DNA of 39,373 bases from Clostridia bacterium (GTDB lineage Bacteria; Bacillota; Clostridia; Oscillospirales; Acutalibacteraceae): assembly GCA_017440965.1 (NCBI GenBank), contig JAFSGH010000046.1:1-39373 (forward strand), given 5' to 3'. The stretch's first letter is position 1. Every line of letters begins with the position of its first letter. Both the position numbers and the translations under genes were made by a program. Of the stretch, positions 32,502-39,373 are shown in pieces. Under the pieces are notes generated by a model, which saw only the letters and a list, made by a program, of their open reading frames with translations, did not search any database and was not told where the DNA came from.

Positions 32502-34727
32502 TTATTGGAATAAATCTGCAAATCTGCCGAAAACTAAGAGAATGAGTGCAGTAAAATATTCTAAAATGTTATCAGCATTTTTTATATCCACATCGTAGCG
32601 TGTGCCGGTGTTTTCTCTTCCGGGTGCAAAATCAATGCTGTCGATGCTGATAACAGCTTCGTCAGAAGCTGAAGAAAATCTGAATTCAAGCTTATAAATG
32701 TCCTTAAGTTTATTGCTGTCATATGAAAGTGAGCATTCATTACCGAGATGATAAACTCTGTTAAGATCAAACACTACGGTGTGCCAGCTGCCGTCGGCGG
32801 GTATAGTAGCAGTACAGTCAAGAGTATTTTTTACAGCAGGAGAATACCATACGGCACAGCTATCGTAAAATCTTAATTCACTGATAACGATATCCTCGGC
32901 GCCGTTGTTTCTTATCTTAAGCGAGAGTGCGGAGTATTTGCTGTAATCACTTTCTGCATCTCTGAAGTTTACATTTATTAAGCCGTCCTTGTATGAAAGC
33001 ACGGGAGATGCTGTGAAGGAGCTTTTTTTGCTTGTAAGCTTTAAGCCCTGATTTCCGCTGAAGGCATCCTCTTCGGAAAATGAGATTTCGCAATTGTTGC
33101 CCTTCCAGCTGTCATAATAGCCTGAAAGCTTGTCATCCTCTGTATACCATACCTTATCACTTTCACATTCTGTCCAGGGTTTTTCTGCCCAGAAAACGGA
33201 AGAATCATTTTTTTCTGTAATAAATGTGCTTACGGGAAGTGTTTTTTCGCCGTTAAGGGAACTATAGAGATTTGCTGTCTGATTGGAAACGCCGTATGCA
33301 TATGCAACACCTACCGGCTCAGTAACATATTCTGAGCTGATCCTTACAGTATCCTTGCTTACAGCTTCAGCGTCGGCATTTACATAAATTCCGTCATTTC
33401 CGCACACGGAAAAGCCGAATATCTTTTTGTCTGTGCATAAAAGACCGTCTCCCACATCCGAAAATCTTACATAAATGCTGTTTTCAGAGGAATAAGCTTC
33501 TTCGGGAGTGGCAGCCGTATAAGCTTTATGATTCTTATATACAAGTCCTGAGGCGGAAAAAGCCATTCTTTCGCCTACAGCCTCCTTGCTTTCAGGGTGA
33601 ATGAGTCCTGCTTCGGGTAAATAGGTGAGGGGCAGATCAGATATCGTAATCAATGCTCTTGATGAAGAAGCTTTCTTTTGTATATCACAGTATGAAATGT
33701 TCCAGTCTGAAATATTGAAGCCTTCATCGGAATAATAGAAGGAAGCGATCTGAGTGTATATCACGGGAAGTGCACCGTTATTGAAGCTGAAATGCTCGGT
33801 ATAAGCCTTCTGAAGAAGATCAAACTGTTTGTCATACTGAGAATTATTGAGCATAAGGTCCGTTTCGCCCTGATACCAGATCATACCTGATATGCGAATA
33901 TCCTTAAGCGCCGCAATCTTGTGATTGAAATTGGCACTCATATCAAGATAAATGTCGCGTGAATCGGCACTTAGCGTTTCATCTGCATACTGGTCGTTAT
34001 TTACGAGATAATCCTTGACCTCGGGACAATTGTCGATTGCATTTCGTGGGATCCACGAGCGTATTGATGAGCCGCCGAGAGAAGCATTAAGAATACCGAC
34101 GGGCATATTTATCTCTTCCATCAGCTTTTCGGCAAAAAAGTATGCCACGGCACTCATGGAAAAAACCGAAGGATGCTCACCGGTTATCCAGAGAGCGTCA
34201 GGAATATCGCTTAAGGGCTCAACGGGCACGGAATTGTCGGGAGTGTATGGCGGAACAAGAAGAATTCGCATCCATTCACTTGCAAGTGAATTTTCTGAGT
34301 ACATTTTGCTTCCCGTTTTAGTCTGCGCCAGCGGATACTGCATATTACTCTGTCCGCTTGCAAGCCAGAGCTCACCGAAAACAACATTCTCGAGAGTATC
34401 AAATAATGCACCGTTTTCAAAAAGACGGATGCTGTATTTATTGAAGCTGCCCTCGGGTGCGGTAAAGAAGACTGTAAATTTACCGTTATTATTTACCGTT
34501 GCCTCAGAGGAAGTCACCACTTCATTATCAGAATCTGTCAATTCAAAATGTATCTTATCACCGGGGACTCCTGTTCCTTTTATTACAGCGGTATCAAGCT
34601 GCTTAAAAAGCATACCGTCACCGTAGACATTGAGAAGCCTTGCTGAGGCAGAAGCGGCCGGAGCTGAAATTACAGTGCAAAGTAATAATGTAATTACCGT
34701 AAAGAGCGAAACGATTGATTTTTTCAT
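32502..34727 (-). CDS. Exported SGNH carbohydrate esterase (sialate O-acetylesterase-like)
   Basis: 741 residues. Signal peptide (MKKS, hydrophobic core, cut near ASA-SA at about 26-28). A small beta domain comes first, then the SGNH/SASA hydrolase domain: block I WLASGQSNMQY with S127, GMIWYQGETDLM (the Gly/Asn blocks region) and the late IHPESKEAVGERM with the catalytic His. Two beta-rich modules follow from about residue 480; the last (about 560-710) looks like a carbohydrate-binding sandwich. The C-terminus ends with an amphipathic aromatic tail (ILEYFTALILLVFGRFADLF, then Q). It removes acetyl groups from sialic acid or plant and host glycans. First gene of the four-gene minus-strand operon. 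Confidence 0.88.
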   Translation of the reverse strand: MKKSIVSLFTVITLLLCTVISAPAASASARLLNVYGDGMLFKQLDTAVIKGTGVPGDKIHFELTDSDNEVVTSSEATVNNNGKFTVFFTAPEGSFNKYSIRLFENGALFDTLENVVFGELWLASGQSNMQYPLAQTKTGSKMYSENSLASEWMRILLVPPYTPDNSVPVEPLSDIPDALWITGEHPSVFSMSAVAYFFAEKLMEEINMPVGILNASLGGSSIRSWIPRNAIDNCPEVKDYLVNNDQYADETLSADSRDIYLDMSANFNHKIAALKDIRISGMIWYQGETDLMLNNSQYDKQFDLLQKAYTEHFSFNNGALPVIYTQIASFYYSDEGFNISDWNISYCDIQKKASSSRALITISDLPLTYLPEAGLIHPESKEAVGERMAFSASGLVYKNHKAYTAATPEEAYSSENSIYVRFSDVGDGLLCTDKKIFGFSVCGNDGIYVNADAEAVSKDTVRISSEYVTEPVGVAYAYGVSNQTANLYSSLNGEKTLPVSTFITEKNDSSVFWAEKPWTECESDKVWYTEDDKLSGYYDSWKGNNCEISFSEEDAFSGNQGLKLTSKKSSFTASPVLSYKDGLINVNFRDAESDYSKYSALSLKIRNNGAEDIVISELRFYDSCAVWYSPAVKNTLDCTATIPADGSWHTVVFDLNRVYHLGNECSLSYDSNKLKDIYKLEFRFSSASDEAVISIDSIDFAPGRENTGTRYDVDIKNADNILEYFTALILLVFGRFADLFQ

Positions 34728-34740
34728 ATAAACACCCTCT

Positions 34741-34765
34741 TGTTATTATTAATCAAATAATAACA
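34741..34765. promoter_or_regulatory. 25-bp palindrome over the -10 box, candidate operator
   Basis: TGTTATTATT (34741-34750) and AATAATAACA (34756-34765) are perfect inverted arms around AATCA. The right arm covers the -10 hexamer of the esterase promoter and the left arm runs to the start region, where a repressor would block RNA polymerase. Confidence 0.5.
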
Positions 34766-34785
34766 CGCATCTGTATATCAGTCAA
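34757..34785 (-). promoter_or_regulatory. Sigma-A type promoter of the esterase-epimerase-dehydrogenase operon
   Basis: Minus-strand -35 TTGACT (34780-34785), 17-nt spacer, -10 TATTAT (34757-34762). Confidence 0.72.
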
Positions 34786-34805
34786 GAAACAAAGTGTTAA
34801 TCATA

Positions 34806-34834
34806 TTTACAAAGCTCTGCAGTGATGGTATAAT
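34806..34834 (+). promoter_or_regulatory. Sigma-A type promoter for the GNAT gene
   Basis: -35 TTTACA (34806-34811), 17-nt spacer, consensus -10 TATAAT (34829-34834). Divergent from the esterase promoter. Confidence 0.68.
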
Positions 34835-34866
34835 AACTGAAAAATAATATTTTCGGATGTGAAGCT

Positions 34867-35394
34867 ATGGAAAATCTGATCGTAAGAAGTGCAACTGAAG
34901 AGGACGCTGAAGTGCTTTCGGAGATTTATTCTTATTATGTTGAGAATACTGCGATCTCCTTTGAATATACTGCTCCCGATGAAGAGGAATTCAGAAAAAG
35001 AATAAAAAATACCTTACTGAAATATCCTTATCTTGTGCTTGAAAAGGACGGAGAAATTATGGGATATGCATATGCAGGACCGTTCAAGACAAGAGAAGCT
35101 TATAAATATTCCGTTGAATTAAGCCTTTATCTGAAAAACGGCGTTCAGAAAAGGGGATACGGCAGAATACTGCTTACCGCTCTTGAGGAGAGCTTAAAGG
35201 AAATGGGCTATCAGAATTCAAATGCCTGCATAGCTTTTACCGAGACGGGTGACGAGTATCTTAATAATAACAGCATGGAGTTTCACCGCCATATGGGGTA
35301 TACATTCGTAGGTGTTTTTCATAAATGTGCATATAAATTCGACAGATGGTATGATATGATATGGATGGAAAAGCTGATAGGCGAGCATAATTAA
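34867..35394 (+). CDS. GNAT N-acetyltransferase, phosphinothricin acetyltransferase-like
   Basis: 175 residues, the normal length of this subfamily. The order of motifs fits: IVRSATEEDAEVLSEIY (N-terminal beta-alpha unit), ENTAISFEYTAPDEEEF, GYAYAGPFKTREAYKYSVELSLYL, the acetyl-CoA pyrophosphate loop VQKRGYGRILLTALEE (Q/R-x-x-G-x-G/A), and NSMEFHRHMGYTFVGVFHKCAYKF. It transfers acetyl from acetyl-CoA to an amine of a small molecule, often an amino-acid analogue. Monocistronic, with its own promoter. Confidence 0.9.
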   Translation: MENLIVRSATEEDAEVLSEIYSYYVENTAISFEYTAPDEEEFRKRIKNTLLKYPYLVLEKDGEIMGYAYAGPFKTREAYKYSVELSLYLKNGVQKRGYGRILLTALEESLKEMGYQNSNACIAFTETGDEYLNNNSMEFHRHMGYTFVGVFHKCAYKFDRWYDMIWMEKLIGEHN

Positions 35395-35448
35395 TAAGAA
35401 AAATCTGACTTTTTTTGTATTTATGAACAAAATATTAAAGTTATGGAA

Positions 35449-35477
35449 TTGAAAAGCAAATAAATATATGTTAAAAT
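35449..35477 (+). promoter_or_regulatory. Sigma-A type promoter for GH3 copy 2
   Basis: -35 TTGAAA (35449-35454), 17-nt spacer, -10 TAAAAT (35472-35477), followed by AGGAG and ATG at 35507. Confidence 0.65.
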
Positions 35478-35506
35478 ATTAATATTATAATTTAGGAGTG
35501 AAAATT

Positions 35507-37195
35507 ATGGCTGTTTCCAATATAGGTGTTTTCCTTGGAAATATTGTTTTCAAGGGCTTTGAACATTTTACTTCTGTTCCTATGGAGACTCAGAGAAAAA
35601 CTCTTGCCACCATAATGGAAAGAAATAAGGATTGCGAGTTGGGCAAAAAGTACGATTTCGCAAATATCCGTTCTCTTGAGGATTATCAGAAGAAGGTACC
35701 CTTATCGACCTTTGAGGATTATCTTCCTTTAATTAACCGTATGATTGAGAATAATGAAGAGAATATTATAACGGGCAGTAAGGTTATAAGATATTGCTCA
35801 TCCTCAGGAAGTGTCGGTATTCCGAAGCTTCAGCCGAAGACAGCAAGAGATCTTTTTAATATGCAGTCTATGGGCTTTGCCGCAACACCTGCTTGTGCCG
35901 CAAAATACTTTAAGGAAAAGGGCATATTCAAGTCTCTTCCTGCTCAGATGGGACCTCTGCTTTTGTCACTTAACGGTCATCCTCTTAAAAACGGTATGCG
36001 CTGTAACGGTGCAGGTCAGATTCCCTTTACATACCTCACACCTCTTCTTCCTTACTTTACAACCACTCCCGTGGATATCTTATATCCCGAGGATGAAGAG
36101 AATACGGATATGTCATATTTCCAGCTGAGATTTGCTCTTACAAATAAAAAAGTAACCTATCTCGGCTCCATGGTCATTACTCTTATGCTTACAATGTTTG
36201 AATATCTTGAGGCCAACTGGCAGATGATATGTGACGACATTGAAAAGGGAACCATTGATCCCTCTGTAAGATGTCCGCAGTCATTAAGAGATAAATATTC
36301 AAAAAAGCTGAAGCCCAATCCCAAAAGAGCTGCAGAGCTTCGTGCTGAATTTGAAAAGGGTTTTGATACCGAAGTTCCGATAGCTAAGAGAATATGGCCC
36401 AAGGTCTGCTGGGGCTACGGTATGATAAGCTCAACGCTTTCAATCTATGTCGAAAAGCTTCACAGATATATAGGTGATCTGCCTCTTCATAATATGGGAT
36501 ATGCCGCAAGCGAGGGCTTTATGGCAATGCCTGTCACTCTTAATGCAAACGATTATGTTCTTCTTCCCAGAAGTATCATATATGAATTCCTTCCCGTGGA
36601 TGCTCCTGAAGGAACAAGACCGCTTCTCATGGACGAAGTAGAGGTAGGAAAGGATTATGAGATCATAGTCACAAACTTCTCGGGACTTTACAGATACCGT
36701 ATTCTTGATATAGTGCATGTTACTGGTATGCACAATAAGACTCCCAAGATCGAATTCCTTTACAGATCCAATATGGGACTTAATGTCACAAACGAGAAGA
36801 CTACAACTCAGATGCTTGATTTTGTAGCAAACAAGATTCAGCAGGAATTCGGCATTTCCTTCAATGGCTACAGCTTCTACGGGGATAATGATGAAGCAGG
36901 TGAATTACCGAGATATGCTTTTCTTTGTGATACCGAATCAGATATTCCCACCGCTAAAAAGTCTGAAATTGAAGCTTTTATTGACTCTGCATTCAGAGAA
37001 TGTAATGAAAAGTATGACAAATACAGAAGATGGGGTATGCTTCGTGAGCCCATTGTCTATCAGTTAAAGACAGGCTCCTATGCAGAGTATAAGTCCTCAC
37101 TTGTGGCTCAGGGAAGAGTGCTTAATCAGATAAAGCCCGTTGTTGTTATAAATACACCTGAGAGAAAAGAGTTCTTTTTCTCCCGTATCAGGTAA
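35507..37195 (+). CDS. GH3-family acyl-adenylating amido synthetase-like enzyme (copy 2)
   Basis: 562 residues, exactly the length of copy 1 at 19159-20847. Adenylation motifs: CSSSGSVGIPKLQP (about 97-110), GYAASEGFM and GLYRYRILDIVHVTG. Long matching blocks with copy 1 include the segment with MICDDIEKGTI, KLKPNPKRAAELR and the C-terminal LNQIKPVVVINTPERKEFFFSRI, so the two are paralogues. The motif-I lysine is kept. ATG at 35507 follows AGGAG at 8-9 nt; an in-frame GTG at 35498 is inside that site. The next gene, 47 nt downstream on the same strand, is a 12-helix transporter, suggesting export or import of the substrate or product. Confidence 0.9.
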   Translation: MAVSNIGVFLGNIVFKGFEHFTSVPMETQRKTLATIMERNKDCELGKKYDFANIRSLEDYQKKVPLSTFEDYLPLINRMIENNEENIITGSKVIRYCSSSGSVGIPKLQPKTARDLFNMQSMGFAATPACAAKYFKEKGIFKSLPAQMGPLLLSLNGHPLKNGMRCNGAGQIPFTYLTPLLPYFTTTPVDILYPEDEENTDMSYFQLRFALTNKKVTYLGSMVITLMLTMFEYLEANWQMICDDIEKGTIDPSVRCPQSLRDKYSKKLKPNPKRAAELRAEFEKGFDTEVPIAKRIWPKVCWGYGMISSTLSIYVEKLHRYIGDLPLHNMGYAASEGFMAMPVTLNANDYVLLPRSIIYEFLPVDAPEGTRPLLMDEVEVGKDYEIIVTNFSGLYRYRILDIVHVTGMHNKTPKIEFLYRSNMGLNVTNEKTTTQMLDFVANKIQQEFGISFNGYSFYGDNDEAGELPRYAFLCDTESDIPTAKKSEIEAFIDSAFRECNEKYDKYRRWGMLREPIVYQLKTGSYAEYKSSLVAQGRVLNQIKPVVVINTPERKEFFFSRIR

Positions 37196-37242
37196 GTTAT
37201 CTGCAAGTAATATAATGTTAGGTTTATTAAGAGGGGAAAATA

Positions 37243-38616
37243 ATGGAAAAGAAGATGTCAAAAAAATTATGGTTTAATATTCTGCTGTTCAGTCTTATGG
37301 GACAGGTTGCCTGGAATGTTGAAAATATGTATTTCAATACATTCCTTTATAATTCTGTATATGCCGGTGCTTCTCAGGGGGCAATAGAAGGAACTATGCC
37401 CGTTATAACGGCAATTAGCACGATGGTTTCATTGTCCGCTGTCACTGCAGTTGTAGCAACCTTTATTATGGGTACGCTCAGTGATAAGCTGAAAAACAGA
37501 AAGCTGTTCATTTCAGGCGGTTATCTTGTTTGGGGTTTTGTAACGGCTTTATTCGGCTTTATTTCCCGTGATAATATCGCATCATTATTTAATATCAGTG
37601 ATGAGATCAAGATTCTTACCTGTACCGTATGGGCAGTAATCATAATGGACTGCGTAATGACATTTATGGGTTCAACAAGTAATGACTCTGCCTTCAATGC
37701 ATGGGTAACCGATGTTACCACACCTGAGGTACGCCCGAAAGTTGAGGTAGCTTTCTCAATTCTTCCTGTTGTTGCAATGGGACTTGTTATGGGTGTAGGC
37801 ACACTTGCTCAGGCAGGTACGATTTCTTATTCTGTATTCTTTATCAGTCTCGGTGCATTTGTTATGCTGTGCGGCTTTGCAGGATTTTTCCTTATCGAAG
37901 AGCCTCAGCACAAGATTACAGCCGAGGATAATAAGAATTATTTTGTAAGTCTTATTTACGGTTTTAGACCGAGCGTCATAATTAAAAATGCACGGCTTTA
38001 TCTTGCTCTTGTTGCTTTATGTTGCTCAAGTATTGCAACTCAGGTATTTTTCCCTTATCTCCTGACTTATCTTCAGTATGTAATATTACCTGCAAGTGCT
38101 GAGATGAATTATCTTACGGTCGGTGTAATTCTTCCCGTTCTTGCTTCGCTTGCAGTTACTGTTGCTGAATTTTTAATTCTTCTTAAGACAGTAAAAAAGA
38201 ACAAATCTCTTGCAATGTTTATATGTATTGCTGTATTTGCACTCACTCTCGGAGGCTTAAGCTTCAGCCATAATATCGTTACGGTTGCTGTTTTTGCATT
38301 ACCCTTGCTCCCCGCAATGTTTATTTTTACGGTTCATATGAGTGCTTCGATAAGAGACTTTACGCCCGCAGGAAAGGCAGGTATGTTCCAGGGAGTCAGA
38401 ATGATATTTGCTGTTCTTCTTCCTATGGTAATTGGACCTTATCTCGGTGAAAAGGCTTGCCTTAATTCAGCTGTCGAGTATGTGAATGAATACGGTGTCA
38501 CACAGGTGGTTCCCGCTTCCTCAATGTTTGCTTACGCTGCAGTTGTCACGGCCTGCACTGCAATTCCTCTTATCTTCCTCGCCAAAAAAGGCTTCAAGGC
38601 TGAGGTGCAGGAATAA
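37243..38616 (+). CDS. MFS/GPH-type 12-helix transporter
   Basis: 457 residues with about 12 membrane helices. An early QVAWNVENMYFNTFLY segment, TFIMGTLSDKLKNRK as the loop between helices 2 and 3 (the D-x-x-x-x-R/K feature of MFS and GPH carriers), GSTSNDSAFNAWVTDVT in helix 5, and a polar central loop (about 220-245). It is like glycoside-pentoside-hexuronide:cation symporter relatives and may carry a sugar or an amphipathic product. ATG has GAGGGG 5-6 nt upstream. It follows GH3 copy 2 by 47 nt and a terminator follows it, so the two genes are likely one operon. Confidence 0.82.
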   Translation: MEKKMSKKLWFNILLFSLMGQVAWNVENMYFNTFLYNSVYAGASQGAIEGTMPVITAISTMVSLSAVTAVVATFIMGTLSDKLKNRKLFISGGYLVWGFVTALFGFISRDNIASLFNISDEIKILTCTVWAVIIMDCVMTFMGSTSNDSAFNAWVTDVTTPEVRPKVEVAFSILPVVAMGLVMGVGTLAQAGTISYSVFFISLGAFVMLCGFAGFFLIEEPQHKITAEDNKNYFVSLIYGFRPSVIIKNARLYLALVALCCSSIATQVFFPYLLTYLQYVILPASAEMNYLTVGVILPVLASLAVTVAEFLILLKTVKKNKSLAMFICIAVFALTLGGLSFSHNIVTVAVFALPLLPAMFIFTVHMSASIRDFTPAGKAGMFQGVRMIFAVLLPMVIGPYLGEKACLNSAVEYVNEYGVTQVVPASSMFAYAAVVTACTAIPLIFLAKKGFKAEVQE

Positions 38617-38667
38617 GATTAATGAAGCAAAATTTCTCACATTGCGAGCAATTTCCTATATAATAAT

Positions 38668-38701
38668 AAAAAAGGCATCTTCATCTGAGGATGCCTTTTT
38701 T
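38668..38701 (+). terminator. Rho-independent terminator
   Basis: Perfect 12-bp stem AAAAAAGGCATC (38668-38679) with GATGCCTTTTTT (38690-38701), 10-nt loop, ending in a T-run. Confidence 0.9.
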
Positions 38702-38786
38702 GTACGATAGATCATAAGTCAGAGAGGAGACGAAGAATTAGCTTGAGAATGCGTCATTATTCTGCAAAAAACGGCATAAATCTGCC

Positions 38787-38982
38787 GCCGACCGATTGGC
38801 AGACCAAAGATATTTTTCGGTCAGACAAACGGTCGGCAATTTTTTTGTTTTTCGCCGACCGAGGATTGCTGTGAGCCCTTATATATCAAGGAAAGTCAGA
38901 TACGGTGTGATAAAATCGGTCAGACCGACGGTCGGCTTTTCGCTGACTTATAGCCGACTTACCCACGAAAAAGCGCCGACCG
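38787..38982. repeat. Five alternating octamers GCCGACCG / CGGTCGGC
   Basis: Direct orientation at 38787-38794, 38854-38861 and 38975-38982; inverse at 38830-38837 and 38929-38936. Consecutive direct-inverse pairs can form stem-loops, each followed by T-rich sequence (AATTTTTTTG after the first, TTTTC after the second). The words GGTCAGAC (38819-38826) and GGTCAGACC (38918-38926), and CGTCAGACC near 38986, recur inside. No plausible gene covers the region (38702-39373 is non-coding). Confidence 0.75.
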
Positions 38983-39162
38983 ATCGTCAGACCCTTTATA
39001 TATAGAATAAAGATAGAAGAAAGATAGAAGAATAATAAAGAAGAAGGGGGGGGAGTGACGACGCCCCCGTATTGATAGAGATCGTTTTTATATTTCTTTT
39101 TTTGTAAGGCTCCTTTTTATTAATCTGTATTTTTTTATCCGGATTTTTCGGGTAAAGAAAAG

Positions 39163-39188
39163 CCCCTTCCGAAAGGGGGAGGATTTTT
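39163..39188 (+). terminator. Terminator-like hairpin
   Basis: CCCCTT (39163-39168) pairs with AAGGGG (39173-39178) around CCGA, followed by GAGGATTTTT. No gene clearly ends here in this window. It lies after a short G-run (about 39046-39053) within otherwise AT-rich DNA. Confidence 0.55.
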
Positions 39189-39239
39189 GTGCCTATTTCC
39201 CTTTTTTGCTATTGAAAATTTTTTCTTCGGTGAGTATTA

Positions 39240-39373
39240 AGTGATATTGCAAATTAAAATTTGCAGTTATATTTTTGATAAATCAAAAGTGATATTGAAG
39301 CCTTGCGGCTTCAGTGTTATTTTATTCGCCGAAAACTGCCGAAGGCAATATCACTTGTCGCAAGACAAATATC
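39240..39373. repeat. Chain of different mini-hairpins joined by conserved AGTGATATT linkers
   Basis: Linker AGTGATATT at 39240-39248 and 39288-39296, variants AGTTATATT (39265-39273) and AGTGTTATT (39313-39321), and the inverse AATATCACT at 39347-39355, with a further truncated inverse copy AATATC at 39368-39373. Between linkers lie short palindromes of unrelated sequence: 39249-39264 (GCAAATT/AATTTGC), 39274-39287 (TTTGA/TCAAA), 39297-39312 (GAAGCC/GGCTTC), 39325-39333 (TTCGCCGAA), 39338-39346 (GCCGAAGGC) and 39356-39367 (TGTC/GACA). The linker direction flips between 39321 and 39347. The array continues beyond the window. Confidence 0.8.

Noticed and set aside
37196..37242. Separate promoter for the second MFS/GPH transporter
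   Set aside because: A TATAAT-like word exists but no acceptable -35 lies at the right distance; co-transcription with GH3 copy 2 is simpler.
38796..39005. Open frame of 69 codons across the octamer repeat region
   Set aside because: It has no ribosome binding site, an arginine-rich composition that just translates GCCGACCG words, and it crosses the palindromes; treated as non-coding.
39039..39080. G-run followed by C-run as a strong hairpin
   Set aside because: The GGGGGGGG and CCCCC tracts could pair, but no T-tract follows and low-complexity runs pair by chance; left unannotated.
39240..39373. CRISPR array
   Set aside because: The conserved element is only 9 nt, the intervening parts are palindromic rather than unique spacers, orientation flips, and no cas gene is present.

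Overview
The window looks like a chromosomal stretch of a Gram-positive anaerobe of the Clostridia, most plausibly an uncultured gut Oscillospiraceae/Ruminococcaceae-type organism. The basis is moderately AT-rich DNA with very AT-rich intergenic regions, strong AGGAGG/AGAGGTG-type ribosome binding sites, sigma-A type promoters, many rho-independent terminators, and a gene set rich in carbohydrate-active enzymes with several uncharacterised Clostridia families (DUF4474, DUF2130, bacterial GH3 adenylating enzymes). No rRNA, tRNA, transposase, integrase, phage gene or CRISPR array was seen. The taxonomic call is an inference.

Layout. (1) 1-5.4 kb: hairpin-rich intergenic DNA, then three metal-dependent phosphoesterase-type genes (two calcineurin-like, one secreted PHP domain), a 40-residue amphipathic small ORF and an alpha/beta hydrolase. 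(2) 5.5-13.9 kb: a TetM-like translational GTPase, divergent from a plus-strand operon of MFS transporter, tagaturonate reductase (uxaB), altronate dehydratase (uxaA), serine hydrolase and NamZ-type exo-muramidase. (3) 13.9-17.2 kb: a convergent minus-strand operon of MurNAc/GlcNAc kinase, MurNAc-6-P etherase (murQ) and a clan GH-D alpha-galactosidase-like enzyme. Regions 2 and 3 together supply intracellular steps of peptidoglycan sugar recycling: NamZ and the serine hydrolase trim muropeptide fragments, the kinase makes MurNAc-6-P, and MurQ yields GlcNAc-6-P plus D-lactate. (4) 17.3-19.0 kb: an exported beta-helix glycosidase. (5) 19.1-23.1 kb: a GH3-family adenylating enzyme followed 13 nt later by a condensation-superfamily acyltransferase, then a TraX-like membrane protein; this pair is the best candidate here for an undescribed biosynthetic system. 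(6) 23.1-25.6 kb: nickel-pincer-type ornithine cyclodeaminase and a DUF2130 coiled-coil protein. (7) 25.6-34.8 kb: minus-strand glycan genes: cytosolic GH30, exported DUF4474 protein, and an operon of exported SGNH esterase, TIM-barrel epimerase, 2-hydroxyacid dehydrogenase and an anchored protein of unknown family. (8) 34.8-38.7 kb: a GNAT acetyltransferase, a second GH3-family enzyme of exactly the same length (562 aa) as the first, and an MFS/GPH-type transporter. (9) 38.7-39.4 kb: non-coding DNA with two unusual repeat systems: alternating GCCGACCG/CGGTCGGC octamers, and a chain of small, sequence-different hairpins joined by a conserved 9-nt linker AGTGATATT that flips orientation and runs off the window.

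Promoters were picked by eye as a recognisable -35, a 17-nt spacer and a -10 in front of a gene. The uniform spacing is therefore partly my selection criterion, and none is experimentally supported.
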